Of a stretch of DNA of 64,000 nucleotides, positions 19,057 through 34,000 are shown piece after piece (the stretch's first letter is position 1; every line of letters begins with the position of its first letter). The stretch comes from Ectocarpus siliculosus (Eukaryota > Sar > Phaeophyceae > Ectocarpales > Ectocarpaceae). The stretch lies in contig FN649739.1 of NCBI GenBank assembly GCA_000310025.1, forward strand, positions 655,510 to 719,509. The letters run 5' to 3'. Position numbers and translations under genes: made by a program. The notes under the pieces are model-generated. The model was not told where the DNA came from and did no database searches. It saw nothing but the letters and a program-made list of their open reading frames with translations.

Positions 19057-22000
19057 CTTCACATTAAAAACCGTTCCGATCTCTCTCTACCCAGTACCTT
19101 CGTATGTCCGTACTGATCCAACACTCGACGCGGTCGATTCCCGTGGTCACAGGTTAACTTACCCTAAAAAGGTACACTCAAATAAACTGGCCCCGAGGGG
19201 TCCGCAAGTCAATAGAAATCAACGACAGATATTCTGGAATCCTCCACTCCCTCTTCGCGCTATGCGAGGTATCAACTGAGACTAGCAGTCACTATCTATC
19301 ATGGGCCGGAGAGAAAGAGGTACACCCTAGTGTATGAGAAGATAGAAATGGAAGTCCCATTCGTCGCGTGTATTTTGTGCTTTTGACTCCCCTTTGCTTG
19401 GGTTCGGTCCTACCATTGATGTCGACATCTACGCTTGCGTGAACGTGGTCAAGCTGTTACCTTGTGTCGGCGCATCGTATCAGTTTGTTGTTGCGGTCAG
19501 AAAGAGGACAGCGTATCCGTCGAACAGAGATAATAACCTGCGATTATTTGGTGTAACAGTTCGGATTTGTAGTTTCATTTGTTGTTCAGAAACTCGGGGT
19601 CACGAGGGGAAGAAATTACAACCTCTCATTTCATTGAGGAGAGAGCACGTAGTAGCCGTAGGAAGTTGAATAATGAGCGGAAGCAACGGAGGGTGCGAAG
19701 AGAAAGAGAGCCAGAAGTGGTCGCTCAACGTCGGTGGCTGCCGCCGTATTTGAACATGGGGAGAGAGGGGTATGTAGGGTTAACGTCGCGCCTCGCAGAC
19801 AATGCGGCTGGCAAGACGATGCGCGTTCCATGTGCCTCTCTTCCCAACATGTGGCGTAGGAACCGAATAAATAATGAAGCAATTCGACAGAAAACAATAA
19901 CTGGTCTAATTGCAACCAAACAGAACAATAGCCCCGCAAGCAAACGTCCGTCGCTGAGAAAAAGCACGATTTTGTGCTGAATGTCACAGCGAAAGAACAT
20001 AAAACAGTTTTTCAAACTTAATGAGCAATGATGATTGAGGCTCTCAGAAGCTCCCTCGGAAAGACCAAAGGATATGTTTCGGGTTCTCCACGAGAATCCG
20101 ATGCACTCCTAGCGTCATGTTTCGTCGTCTCTCGTGGAGAATCAACTTTGTATTGAAAAACGTAGGAGAAGATTTGTCGTCGTGCGATCCACCGGGGCAA
20201 CCCTGGAGCAAAATATGAACTTTTTCCCTATCGCGCTCAATCCACCCTTTCTTCCATTCCATGCGCGCGACATCCTGTGTGCGTTTTCCCATGCCATCTT
20301 GTGCGTTTTGACTTGTGGTGGTGGTGTGAACACCCAGCTATTTATATCAAAACCAATTGACGACGATCCCCGTGGGCTCCTTCGACAACCTCGCTGGGCT
20401 ATATCGGTTGTGAGTATCTCTCCTTTCGACATTGTTGCACCTGGGGGTTAGGACTGAGATACGTTGGTTTCGTGAGGGACGTTGTTGGCGATACTTGAGG
20501 CGCATGTCGTGCCAGACTGAGTGCAGGAGAGCAGCGCTATATCTCTAGCCGTAAACGACGCCTTTCGAATACGTCATGCGGGGGGCGCTCCGCACCCGAT
20601 CCCGGGCATTTGGCCAGTAGACTCAATCGGGCGCTAGTTTTAGCAGGACAGGTCGGGAGCGAGCAGAAACCTGTGTGTACAATTTATTCGGCTTACCTGC
20701 ACCCACCCCCGGCGCAGCGGGTGTCAGAACCCGTCGGGGCACCACCACCGGATGATGAAGATTCACTTTTGATACAATAATGGCATCGAATATCCTTGGG
20801 GTTGGGATGTCTGTCGAAATACCTCGCCTGCCCAGACGTTTGTCACAAACCCCTCGTAACTTCCTAAAGGGATGTACTGTATGTCGGAGTAGAATACCGA
20901 ATAATAATACGTTCGTGCGCTCTGTCCGTTTCTCTCCCATATACCATGCGTAGGCAGCGTATCTGTAGCGTATTGGAGAGGGCAGCATTTCTTGGGAGTC
21001 ACACACTTCTACAATAGTCGCCATTAAAGTCGTAGGCACACGGTTCACTACCTCACCAATACTCTCATGTGATCGAACGGTTTCCGCCCGTGGCTAACTT
21101 TTGTTGATTGTGATCCAAACTCAGGGCACTCTACGATAATGATTTGGCGTGGATACCTGCGGGGGTGTTTCGCGGCTTGGGGGAGCTCCGCCAGTTGTAA
21201 GCGCACCAAACCCTTCGACTCCGGGTGCATTTTCGGACGTACAATGTTCCAGTAGTGAAGCGTTGCACAAGGCCGTCCCAGTGGCGAGTAAGGAAGCATG
21301 TCGTAGACAAGACCAAAGCCCACAACTAAACTACATCATTGAGCGCTAGAATACGTGCCACAGAAAGTACAGCGGTCGAGAAACATTGGGAGGAAACTCA
21401 TTCGTACGGCACACATTTGTGACATTAGGTCGATGCTTTGTCGTCATCATGTGAGCGACTATTGTATATCTTCTTTCTTTACGAAATTCAGCTTGGACAT
21501 TCTTCAAACGATGGAAACTTCATGGTGAAGCGGCCTTCATTTCGCACTTGTGGCTGCACGATGATCACATGGGCGTCCCCTCACATCGTGGGGCTTGAGT
21601 GTATCCGGGCTGCAGGCGCCAAACCGCCTGCGAGCTAACTGTGGTAGACGAATCCACACTGTGTTTCTTGCGGTCTTGAGTGTTCAGCTCACGTGCCCCG
21701 CTCGGCTCATTGTTCTTTGCTATTCTCTGCCACGCTACAGATACTTATCTAATAATGCCCTCTCCACGCTCCCTGCCGGCCTCTTTGACGGATTGGGAGA
21801 ACTCACTTCTTCTCTGTGAGTATTGGATCTCACAATGTGCAACTCTCGGCGAACTCTTGTGGGGGTTGACTAACAACGCTCTTGGTCGGCGTAGTCTTCT
21901 GTTTCGATTCCTTCGCAAGGGTGACAATGCCGCATGTAGGTTCAAGTTTTCGTTCCGTGGAAGCTGGAAGCAATCGTAGACGTCCTGGCACTCTCTCTGC

Positions 22001-25000
22001 ACGTATGGATCGGAGAGCTACATGAACATTAAGTTGCTGTCTTCTCACCGTTGTTTTCAAACCGTTCCTTGTCCTGTTCACGGCAGCGATCTGAGCGACA
22101 ACGAAGACCTTCAGTGCGTACCGTCATTGGCTGGGTGAGCTACTGACCCGGTTTCCGCCATGAGTGATGCTTTAGACAGAGTTGTCCCAGCCGGTAGGCG
22201 CCAGTCGGAAAATACGTGTACCAACTCTGCGTGAAAGGAATACGGGACCTTGCTCTGTGGCTGCATTTGTTGGAGAATTGTCTAACAATAACACTCTATG
22301 TAAGTGTATATAATATTGACATGTACGCCCATCATTTTATGTATTCGTTGCGATGCGCACGCGACCCTCGCGGGAAGTGCCACAATCTGGAACAAGCCTC
22401 AACGCTCCGTGAAGGAGAGGAGTGGTCATAACGGGGAAGGAATACTTGCCCAACACACGTCGTTCATGTGCCTGCAGTATCGTGAACGTGTTACCAAATC
22501 TTGTAACGGGAAAGTATTGTACGGCAGTATATGGTGACCAGCTCCGTGGGTACCCGAGAATGCAGTAGAAGGCACGATAACATTTGTTTTACACCGCCGT
22601 GCTACTCTCCCGCTGTTCCAGGTCTCCCAATTATTCTGCGGAAGAATGGAACCTCCCGGAAGGATTTGGCGATGGCGGCACGTGTTGTGAGTAATGCGTT
22701 GCCTCGATCAGAGGCGAAGCTGTCTGGGGTGTAGGGCGAAAGGAGCATGGCGATGTCTCACCACATAAAAGATCATTCCAGATTGACCACCACTGCTTGA
22801 CCCTTTGACCGCCCGTACATATTCTTCTACTCTCCGTTGTTGCAACGATGGCAGCAGTCTACCAGTAGAGAACATTCGAAACCGAGGAAATCATTGCTCG
22901 AGGAGGCCTGTTGCCCGTAACGGTAGGTTGGCGCCAACCCGGTAACCCGCGTATGGCCTGAAGGGGCAACCACAGTATGTTGCTGATCTGGCCAACATGA
23001 AAATGAGGTGTACCGCTGGAGGTTGTATCTCTATCGGGGTCGATCTGGTAAACTAATCTCTGATATGATGAACAGCACCAGACGGTCGTAGCTGATGGCA
23101 GCCAAGACACGCCATGGTGAACAACGTTGCTGTCTCTTGACTCTTAAGTTCTGCAGCATTCTAATATCCCCAACCTGATAGCCTGCGATTGTCTAGCCGC
23201 CCGAAACCCCTGATTTACAAGTGCAATGTGCTGGTTAGGGATGTAGATGATGCTCGAGTGTGGGCGCTGTATATACAGTGAACTCTGCTGTATATAGGCC
23301 TCTGTATAATATCCGTAACGCAATTAATCAATTCGGAGAAGGTTGCCCGGGGTTCTTTAACACGCACGAGATTCACCTTCTAGGTCCGGCGTACAAAGCA
23401 AGCGGCTCTCGCCCACCACGTAGAGCAAACTAATCACAGAAAGCCGCCATGTCGCTAACCGTGCGCAACAAAGGCACTTCCATTAGCCACAGTGAATCAC
23501 ACATTGTGGGAAACTTGCGCATCACGCATCCTTTTTCGGACAATATTGTTTATTCTCCGGACTGGTCCCGCCGCTTCAACAATGCCGTCTATCAATGCTC
23601 GTCGGTACTGTAAGGTATGGTGTGATCGTCACGCGGCATTCAATGGACAGGGCCGATTCCGGTGCAAGTACTTTTGCCACATGGGCGGATCGCGATAAGT
23701 CGTTGCGCACTCCTGGACACCGTACGTCATGTTTGAAAGTTGGGCTTGAGTCTGGCCCTGTCGTCCCGTCCTCCTTCGTCCCCTTGACAAACCGCTCTTG
23801 AAACTACCCTGTTTATGTTTCCCTTCACAGCTTGTCCTTCTGCAGGGGACGACGGGGCATGCGCATCTAACGAGTCTTGTTCTCCTGGAACGGACGGCTA
23901 CATCTGCAGCATTGGTAAGTGGGTAGCAATCATGCACAAAGCAATGACGGTTGTGGCGGGGTGTGTCGCGGAAAGCCTCTACGGCATGATGCACAAATAG
24001 GCTGCGCGAGGAGATGACGAGCTTTGTCCGGAACCGCCAATATCAACACCAACATCCCACTATTCGCTCGCACGCAGCCCTTGGTTGACGTTTCGACAGC
24101 AAGACTTGTGCTCGGCGTGGCGCGATCGTACCGAGTAGGATATATTCCTTTCATGAAACTCCAAGAACCGCAGCATTGAGCTCGTATATCACAACCTCGA
24201 GCTTTCACCCACACGACCTCATTTAGGAACCCTTCTCTCCCCGCACCGTTTGGTTCGTGTTGCCTCCGGTGACGGCGCCAGTAAGGAACTCGTGCTTGGA
24301 CCCAGAGAATGACCTCTACGGATGCGAGGCTGGCAGCACCGAAATGTGAGGTCACCGCAACGTATGTGCTCCATGGAACATGTATTGTAGCCCGTGCAGA
24401 ATCATGAAGAGGAAAATCCACAGCAATCGAATGGGCAGGCCTTTCGCTGCACAAAACATCTTGGGAAACCATCAAGATCAATGGCGACCAACATCTACAG
24501 ATACCGTCGGAAGGCAGGAACATGAAGCCCTCCAGTACTCCCTGGCAGCATCATCGCTTGAAGTGGTCTTCGTTCATCTCCCCGATGCCCAAGCCTTCTC
24601 CGTTCTTGGTGACTCATGTGCATTGAATGGTGCCATATTCCCCTGAATCTCCACACTTGCACAGCAACCTCTCTAACTGCGGAATCGGGGACGAAGATCT
24701 GGAGGACCTGGTGGAATGTTTCGACAACGTTGGACGCGCATCGGTGACAGCCATGTAAGGCATGAAGATACAGACGGTTTAGTGCCAAGATCACGTTATA
24801 GGGGTGGGATATCCCCTACTACTCTTAAACCAGCCCAGACGCTCCGGGGATTCATACGATAGCCTGATCAAAACCACGTTTCCGTGAGGCACGTGTACTA
24901 CATAGCACCAGCCTTTGCCCGCGAAGGACTTGCCCCGTGCGTAGCATCGTTCACACCGTCCCGCAGATACCTCGAACGAGAACCCCCGGTACGCTACATT

Positions 25001-28000
25001 AGATCGTGAGCTCATCCGAACGATCAAAACCTGGTGTTGGATGGTCATCAACTGCGTACACCACTCGGTCCTTGCTGTTACAATGGTTCTCCCACCTTCT
25101 TTGTGTTTCGCAGCTGGCTGGGTTCGAACTCTTTCACTTCTCTCGCGGCTGGCCTGTTCGATGGCTTCGACAACATCAAGTCATTGTAAGTGTTGTGCGG
25201 TTTACCGGACCACTCAACATACGTTTGTCCGGGATTTTTTCTGATCCACAAGAAGAACGGCGCTGAAGGAGGGACAGACAAATTCAATCGTTTCGCTTGC
25301 TTCGCATGTCGTCTGTGTCGCTGTTGCTGTTCTGCTCACCACTCATTCAACCGATGAGGTGCACGAGCTTCTCCAGAGTCTCACATTGAAAAGATCGATA
25401 TCTCAGCCATTATTGGAGACTGACACAATAAAAACGTGCCACGCGATACGACATCCGATGCGCTAGATGAAGCGCAATTTGCATTCAAATTCAGGATTTA
25501 TGCTTCAATAGGATTTTTCGGCTGCTCATCTGAAAAAGTACCGCGAATACGACACGATGTCGGTCCATAAGCTGTTGTGCGACTCGTACGGTTGTATGAA
25601 CCGCTTGGTTACCTCGTTGTTGTTGTTTCTAGTGTTGGCTTCACCGTCTTGGTCTTGTCGTGGAGGTTTGTTGTTGGTGCGGGGTCTGATCCTCCCTACA
25701 TGGCATTTCCGAGCAACTGGTCGATTGGTCCTGCAGATAATATCTTCTCCTTGCCGACGTATCCGTCTCGCGGAGCGAGTTGTTGACCACCCGTAGCTTT
25801 TTGTTTGTGCAATGTTTGCAATGCCCTGGTCTGTTGATGTGACATTGCTCACCGTATTGGTCGTTTCAACGTGGTGTACCTTGACTGCCCCCGACGTGGT
25901 TTGCTTTCATCCCTCGACTTCAAGGTCTTTAGGCAACCTCCTCACCACCTTGCCGCTTGGACTCTTCGACGGTTTGGCCTCGCTCTCCTACCTGTGAGAA
26001 GCCTATGTACAAGCTGTAGGGTGTACACGGATCGACCGTTCCGCGTATGAAGGCATGCAAGCGTTGATAGCTTGGTGCCTTTGCCAAGGAAACCCTCAAC
26101 CAAACGGGGAATAAATTAGATTCTATGGCGACATGGAGCAAATGGTCCGTCCTCGCTTGCGAGGAGTACCGATGGTTCGACGTTTTCACGCATATATGTA
26201 TCGCATACCCGAATTTCGAAGACAACGCCAATCGTTCGACAACGACGGATAGTCCAGAGCCATCCCGAACTGAAACTTCGCGTGCCTCCAGTACGATCCA
26301 ACTGTGACGTGTTGTTATCCCTGTCGTCCGAGTTGAATGCAGCGTTGTTGGCCTAGAGGCGAACACGAACACGATGCGACGAACATCGCGCTCACTGCGC
26401 GCACATCGGGAGCCACTTCAGCACGAAAAGCTTTCGCCGATGTGGAGCGTGTGCTTGGTGATCTCTGACGGTCACGTGCTGTCCCTGTGTCGCACCAGCT
26501 TTGCATGGTACGTCTGGGTGACATATCACATGTTTTCGTTGATTACAATATCCTTTCCGAAACCGCACCTTCGTCACTCCCCTTACCGCGTCTGCTCTGT
26601 GGGGCACGAATCAGTTACCTGGGTGGCAACCAGTTCACTTCGCTCCCAGCGGGGGTCTTCGACGGTCTGGAATCTCTGCTCAAAATGTGAGTTGTGTGAC
26701 GCCTCGGCTTCCTCTCGGGGGCACTCATCCACCTGAGCTACGGTTTGCAATCTGATACATAGTTACACAGTATCGACTTCCATCGGCGACAGCACCGAAT
26801 AGAGTGGACAAGGAGAACGCTTGCAGTAGACTAGTGTAGTTCAACCATCAAACACTATTTCTTGATTCATCCACTCCCTTTCAGCACAACGGGGGAGCTA
26901 AAGCAACGCGCAAGGCTTTCGCTGATATAGAACGTGCCGCTCTGGTGTCGCTTGGTGACAAGCCATATGTGACCGTGGATTTCAATGATTTTTCTGGATG
27001 CACACTTTCATCACTCCCCGATTTTTGTCGGGTCTGTGCGGTACAAATCAGCTTTCTACAGGACAACCCGCTCACTTCGCTTCCCGCGGGGCTATTCAAC
27101 GGTCTGGATGCGCTGGAAGTTATGTGAGTTGTGTGACGCCTGGTACTCCTATCGGTGCAACCCATCCACCTGAACTTCATGGCGCGGCCGGTTTGGTCGA
27201 GAGTATCCACCTACATCGGCGATAGCACCGCATAGAGTGGACGAGGAGATGTTCTAATGGGTCTTGACCGCACAATACCCATTATTGTTTCCCAGGCGTA
27301 CTCCCATCACAACGGGATCTACCCCAACGTGAAAGCTTTGCTCACTTCAAATGTGTGTTTGGTGATCGCCAATGGTTACGTGCTGGCCCGGTGGCGCACT
27401 AGCGTAATAGAGCCTCTTGGAGACAAATCATACCCCGTTCACTTGCATTTTGTTGCTGAATGCGTACATTCCTCACTCACCGGTTCTTCGCCTGCTCCAT
27501 GCGCTACAAATCAGCTATCAACCGGACAACCAGCTCACTTCGCTTCCCGCGGGGATTTTTGGCGATCTGAAATCGCTGCAAGGCATGTAAGTGGCGTGAC
27601 GCGTTGTCTTCCTCTCGGTGCCACTCATCACCTGTACGTTCGAGAGTGTACAACAGATCGGCGAGAGCACCGCAAAGAGTAGACGAGGAGAACTCTTGCA
27701 GAAAATACCCCCTCTGGTTGCCCACCTTCACTCCCCGCAGAACGGGAGCTACCTCAACGCGAAAGCCATCCCTGACGAAAGAACGCATAGGTTGTGTTCG
27801 CCTTCCCTGACGAAGAGCGTGTAGTTTGTGATCACTGACGGTTCTGTTGGAAAGCTCACTGTCAAGTCGATAGTTTTGTACCAAGGTAAATCAACAAACA
27901 CGAATTGCCGGAGTAGTCTTCGGCATACATACCCACGGGTTAAACATTGAACCGTAGGAGTGTCGTACGCCGGGCCATTGCCCGCTAACATATTCGGAAT

Positions 28001-31000
28001 ATAGCCGTCTGTTACCGTGATCGGTGCAGTCGCCCGTGTATGTGCATCTTTCCGTGATAGGTTATAGGCTCGCCCACGCATTGCTCGCCCCCACACTCTA
28101 CCTCTGTCTCTGTCTCGTTCCTGTCTTCCCTACCTCTGTCAAGGCCGTTGGTCTCTTCACGGTCTTTCGTTACTTTTGCGAGTCGCAAGACCCTCCCTTT
28201 CTCATTATTGCCGTTCGGCTAACCAAGCGCCAATTCAAACTATTTTATCTGATCAATAAATATGCGTTCTGTGAGCCTCTGCACACTTGGTCCACAAGGT
28301 GGCCATTGCCAGGAGCACACCTGATACAGGGCTGATACCCCACCAGGTTCAGGTCGTATAACGGGGTCTCACCAGCGTGGTAGGGTATCTCGTGGCGAAA
28401 CAAATTTTGCCCTTGACTACCATGTTTTCGGAACGCACACCGTCGTCCCTCTCCCTTTCGTCTACCTTTTGCGGCAATAATCAGCTCTTTGCAAAACAAC
28501 CAGCTCGCTTCGCTCCCCGCGGGGCTTTTCGACGGTCTGGATGAACTGCAATATCTGTGAGTTGTTTGACGCCTCGTCGTCCTCTCGGAGTAACTCATCC
28601 CCCTGAGCTACATCACGCAACATGTTCGTTCGAGCTTATCGTTTTCCATCGGCGAGAACACCAAATTGTGTTGACGGAGAGAACCGTTACAGTAGGGTAG
28701 TGGTTCGACGTTCGAATTACTCTTACTCTTGCCACGCTCACCCCTCGCACAATGGGAGCAATCGCAAAGTGAAAAGTTTTCGCTGATGTGGAACGCGTGT
28801 TTGATGATTGCTGATGGCTCACGTGCTTTTCCTTTGTTCTTTTTGGCTGATTCCTGGGGAGAAAGCGTCTGTTGCAGTTGAATACTTGGTATCTGGTCGG
28901 ATCGCACGCCGTCGTCACTCCCTATTTCGTGTCTACTCTGTCCCATACATGTCAGCGCTCTGTATAGCAACCAGCTCGCTTCGCTCCCCGCCGGGCTTTT
29001 CGACGGTCTGGGAGCCCTGGAAACTCTGTGAGTTGTGTGACGCTTGGTCGTCCTCTCGGTGCGACTCATCCACCTGAGATACATAAAACCAACTGTTGGA
29101 GAGCATCAACGCCCATCGGCGAGAGCACCGAATGGAGTGGAGGAGGAGAGCGCTTGCTGTAGGCTAGTGGTTCGATCATCGAATACCCGATCTTGCTACC
29201 CGCGTTCACTCGCCAGACCACGGGAGCTACCACCGCGCGCCAATCGTCCGCTAACATTGGACGTTTGTTTGATGATGGCTGACGGCTACGCTGCTGCTCC
29301 GGTGTCGCACCAACTTCATAGATAGCCTCTTGGTCGCAAAGTAATGTTTGATCACTGATTTCCTTCTTAACGCGCTTCGTTGCCACTCCCCGATTTATCA
29401 TCTGATGTGTGCGGCACAAATCAGCTCTCTGAATGTCAACCAGCTCACTTCGCTTCCCGCTGGGATTTTCGAAGATCTGGATGCGCTCGAAAATCTGTGA
29501 GTTGTGTGGAGCCTTGCCTTCATTCGGTGCAGTTCATCCTCCTAAGCTACAGAACCTGTATGTTTGAGAATATCCAACTCCATCGGCGAGAGCACCGCAT
29601 TGAGTGGACGAGAAGAGCGCTTGCAGTAGGCGAGTGGTTTGGCCGTTCTTGATACCCGCTCACACCCCTCACAGAACGGGAGCCATCCCAACGCGAACCC
29701 ATCTCAAAACGAAAAGATTTCGCGGAGTCGGAACGTTTGTTTCGTGACTACTGACGGATACCCTGCTGCTACGGTGTCGCACGAGGTTTGTAGGGTGCAT
29801 CTTGGTGACGAAAATGTTTGCCTTTTGTTACCCTGTTTTCTAAAGGCGCAACATCGTCACTGCCCGTTCTCCTGTTCTATGTGGCACAAATCAGCAATCT
29901 GGGTGTCAACCAACTCGCTTCGCTCCCCGCGGGGCTGTTCGACGGTCTGCATGCGCTGCAATATCTGTGAGTACTGTGACGCCTTGTCGTTGTTTCGGTG
30001 TAATTCATCAACCTGACCTACAGCACACAACCTGTATTGGAAGGAGTATCGGGTGCGACCGGCGACAGCACTGCGTTGTGAAGACGAGTAGAACATTTGC
30101 AGAAGGCTAGTGGCTTGACCGACTTCATTTCGCAGTCGTGGCGGCAACTGAACATCTTGGTGTCGAAATCACAGGGAACGTATGTAGGTCCCACTGGCTA
30201 CAATCCTCCACACAGCATAAATTCCGTCATATCTGGGGGGTACAGTCGATTTCGTTGGGACTGGCAATTGTTGTCTAGGACTGTGATGTTTCCGCCTTGG
30301 AGTGTTCACATTGATAACTTTCCGCGACGCGTATGTACTCTAGAAGCAGATCGCCGCATGCAGTGGACCAGGTTAAACCATCTCATCCGTGACAGTCACA
30401 GTGTGCGGTGAATCATCCGCGCATTCATTTCGTTCGCTACCCTGGTCATTGTACCGGTCTCTGACGTTTACTTGCTCTTTCGCTCCATGCAGGAGTTTGC
30501 GGTGGAACGACGGGTTACAGTGCCTCCCCTCGTTGTTCGGGTGAGCAACTGTTGTTGGTTCGGCATCCTTTGGAAGACTTTCGTGCCAAACCTATAGGGT
30601 GCCGTTGTTTTCGTGACCCCGTGTGCGCTCCTTCACGCTTGAACCGTGGGCCGTGTTCCGACGAGGCTACCCCATGGCAAATCGTCCGAGGCATGCCTAG
30701 AAAGGTGCTCTGTCTACGGCATCTATTCTGCCCGAGAATATGATCATTGTCCGCGACCGAAGTTGATGTCGGCCAACGATCATGAGTGAATTTTGAATCC
30801 CCGTCCTGCAGACGTACCTTCGAACGATCATTACACCCTTCACCTCAACTCAAGACGCATTTACACTGTTTGATGCCTTGGTCCCGCGGCAGGTTGGGGT
30901 TAGTCAACGGCGCCGAACTGTTCCTCCCAGATGGCTTTGAGTCTGGCGGCGAATGCGGTGAGAGTGTCTAATCTATGCACTAGTTAGCCGTGGCACATGC

Positions 31001-34000
31001 ATTGATGTGCCGTTGTAGCACATGTAGATATCGCCGACTTTCCAAAGGGTCAATTGCAGTGTGCAACAAATGGTGTATTGTTTTCTTCCGAATTGCCTTG
31101 ATTTCTATTTATGTGGCCCACGGAGGGAGACTTCCCCTGTACCACACGTTCCACGCGGTACAAAGCCTCTGCGGTATCCTAACGTGTCTCTGCTACGAAA
31201 GCACAAAATCTCCCTCCGAATACTACCAGACGGGATGAAACCAATGCACAGTAGCAGTCTCGGACGATCGAGCCTCCCAATGGTACGCAATACCATTTGG
31301 AAAAAATCCCAATTCTACGCCATACTTCAACGGTTGCACCAACCCGAGTAACAGAAATATTAAGAGGCCTCTCCTAAGTGAGTCTTCACTCGAAACATCT
31401 CCTATTCCCCACCTTCAAAAGACAAAGAGCTGGGTGGGCGGGAGAAAAGCTACGAATTTCTGCTAGCTAGGCCCAAACTGCGATGTAGCTAGCTGCTGCC
31501 CTCCTTGCCGCGTGAACCCCGACGCGGGCTGCGTGGTACACACTGTGCATTCCTCAACACGTGGCCCTTTGGTCCATTTTACGCGCGTCGATCAAACTCT
31601 TGCTGCAGGAGCAGCGAGGCAGCAGAATGAGAACTCCGTGAGGCCTTTCCCAGGAAACCAAACCAAGACAACCCAACCAACACGACTCCAGGGCGGCACA
31701 ACAAGAACCCGAATTCTTCCGTGCACAATAAATTACAGTTTCTTCGGTCTTCGACAACAAACTTCTATTTTTATATCGCACTTTGAATGATCTTTCTTTT
31801 GCGTGTCTCAAGAGAGATATAGCTAACGACGTAACGCATTGAGTGGAGTGGCCACTGCGCGGGCAGTCAATACATCAATTCCGAGAAGGTGGTCCGGGGC
31901 GATTCAACACGCAGTAGGGCAACCTCTAGACCCGGCGTACCAAGAAAGCGGCTCTCACCCACCACGCAGAACACCGAAAACAACACTATAGGACCCGTTC
32001 GAAACAGTGGCACCCCAAGAGCCACAGTTTAGCAAGACAACATGAGGGAAGCTTTCGTTAGATCCATCCTGTTCCGGACGAAAAACAATTCCTCGCAAGT
32101 TGATTCCACCGCCTCATCTAAGCCACTTTCCAATCCTCGTCAGTTCGGTGAGGCACAGAGTGACCGACACCGTCGCATCCAATGGAGATGACGTTTCTGG
32201 TACAAAAAGGTTTTCGTGACCGAATCACGAAATGTCGTTCGGTACGCCAATAAATGAAACCGAACGTCTTCTCTATGCTACATTCACCCTGGTTCAGGTC
32301 ACCTCTTCTCGCGGACGACAAACTGTTCCTCCCAGATGGCTTCGAAGACGGCGGCACACGCTGTGAGAAGTGTCCACATAACAGCTCACAGCTAGCTTTG
32401 GGAGCCACAAGCCATGGTGTTCCGTACCAAAATAGGCATCGCCGACTCCGCAGGACGTTTAACTCTACTTACAATATTTATCATGTATTCCTCAGAGGAA
32501 AAATGTGCATTCCGCGGCGCATGGAGTAGCCGCTTCGGTGGGTAGCTATTAAACAAATCGGACAAGGTGGGCAGGGGCGATTGAACACGCCGTAGGGCAA
32601 AGTTCTAGGCCCGGCGGGCCAAACAGGGCTCCGCTTCTGTCGTCACCCGCTGCACAGAGCATGCAAAGCGAGCAATCCGCCATGTCGCCAAGCCGTTCGC
32701 AACAAAGGCAATCCAAGTGCCACAGTGGTCAAGGACGCCATACGTCTGCAGAATCTTGCGGTTCCTGCATCCTTTTCCTGGCGAAAAATGAATGATCGCC
32801 GCAAGTTGACTCCGCCCTGCCATCCAAGGTACCTTCCAATGTTCGCGCTACTGAACAGCACACAATGACCGATCCCGTACAAGTCAGTAGAGATGACGGT
32901 TCCGGAAAAAGTAATCGCGCACTCCCTGACACCGTACGTGGTGCTTGAAAGTTGAGCTTGAGGCTGACTCTGTCGTTCTGCCCCCTGCGTGTCCTTCTAC
33001 TCTGGTTGTTTCTTATCACAGCTTGTCCTTCTCTAGGGGACGATGGGGCATGCGACTCTGACGAATCTTGCACTCCTGGCACGGACGGCTACGTCTGCAG
33101 CGCTGGTAAGTAGGTAGCAATCATGCAGACAGCAGTGCCGGTTGTGGCGGGTAGTGTTGCGCAGAGCCTCTATGCCATGATGCACCAACAGGCAGCGCGA
33201 GGAGATGACGAACTTTGTCCGGGACCGCCAATGTCAAACCCAATTTCCCACTTTCGCTCGCACACACACCTTGGTTGACCTTTCAGTGGGCAGACTAATA
33301 GGATCCGTTCGTTTCTTCATGGAATCTCAGCAACCGCAGCCTCGAGTTCGTGTTGAACAAACCCGAGCTTTCACTGACACGAGATGATATCGTATCCCTG
33401 CCTCCCTTAACACCGCACGGTTGGTTTTGTCCTTGATGGCGACGCCAGTAAGGAACTCGTGCTTCGACCCAGACTATGACCTCTACGGATGCGAGCCTGG
33501 CAGCACCCTAATGTGAGATCACGGCACGATAGGTGCTCCGTGAAACATGCAGCCTGTGCAGCGTCATGAAAACGGGTGTCTAGCGCAATCGAACGGGCGG
33601 GCCGTGTGTTCAACGATCCAGACGAAGGGATACGTGGGAATGTATCAAAGTCAATGTGGTGACCAACGTTCACAGATACTCACCCACACACACCCGAAGT
33701 CGGGAACGTTCAAGCCCTTCGGCACTCCCTGGCAACACGACCGATTGAAGCGGTTGCCGGCCATCTCCCCGCTGCCATCGCTTATCTGTTCGTGATGCAT
33801 TCGTCCGGTCCTACGTGAATGGTACGATATTCCGCTGAATCTCTGCACTTCTTCAGCGATCTTGATAACTGCGGAATCGGGGACGAAGATTTGGGGGACC
33901 TCGAGGAATGCTTCAACAACGTTGGACGCGCATCGGTGACAACAATGTAAGGATTAGCGTGTTGAAGCTGTGATACGACCTCCCGCGACAAACGTGACCT

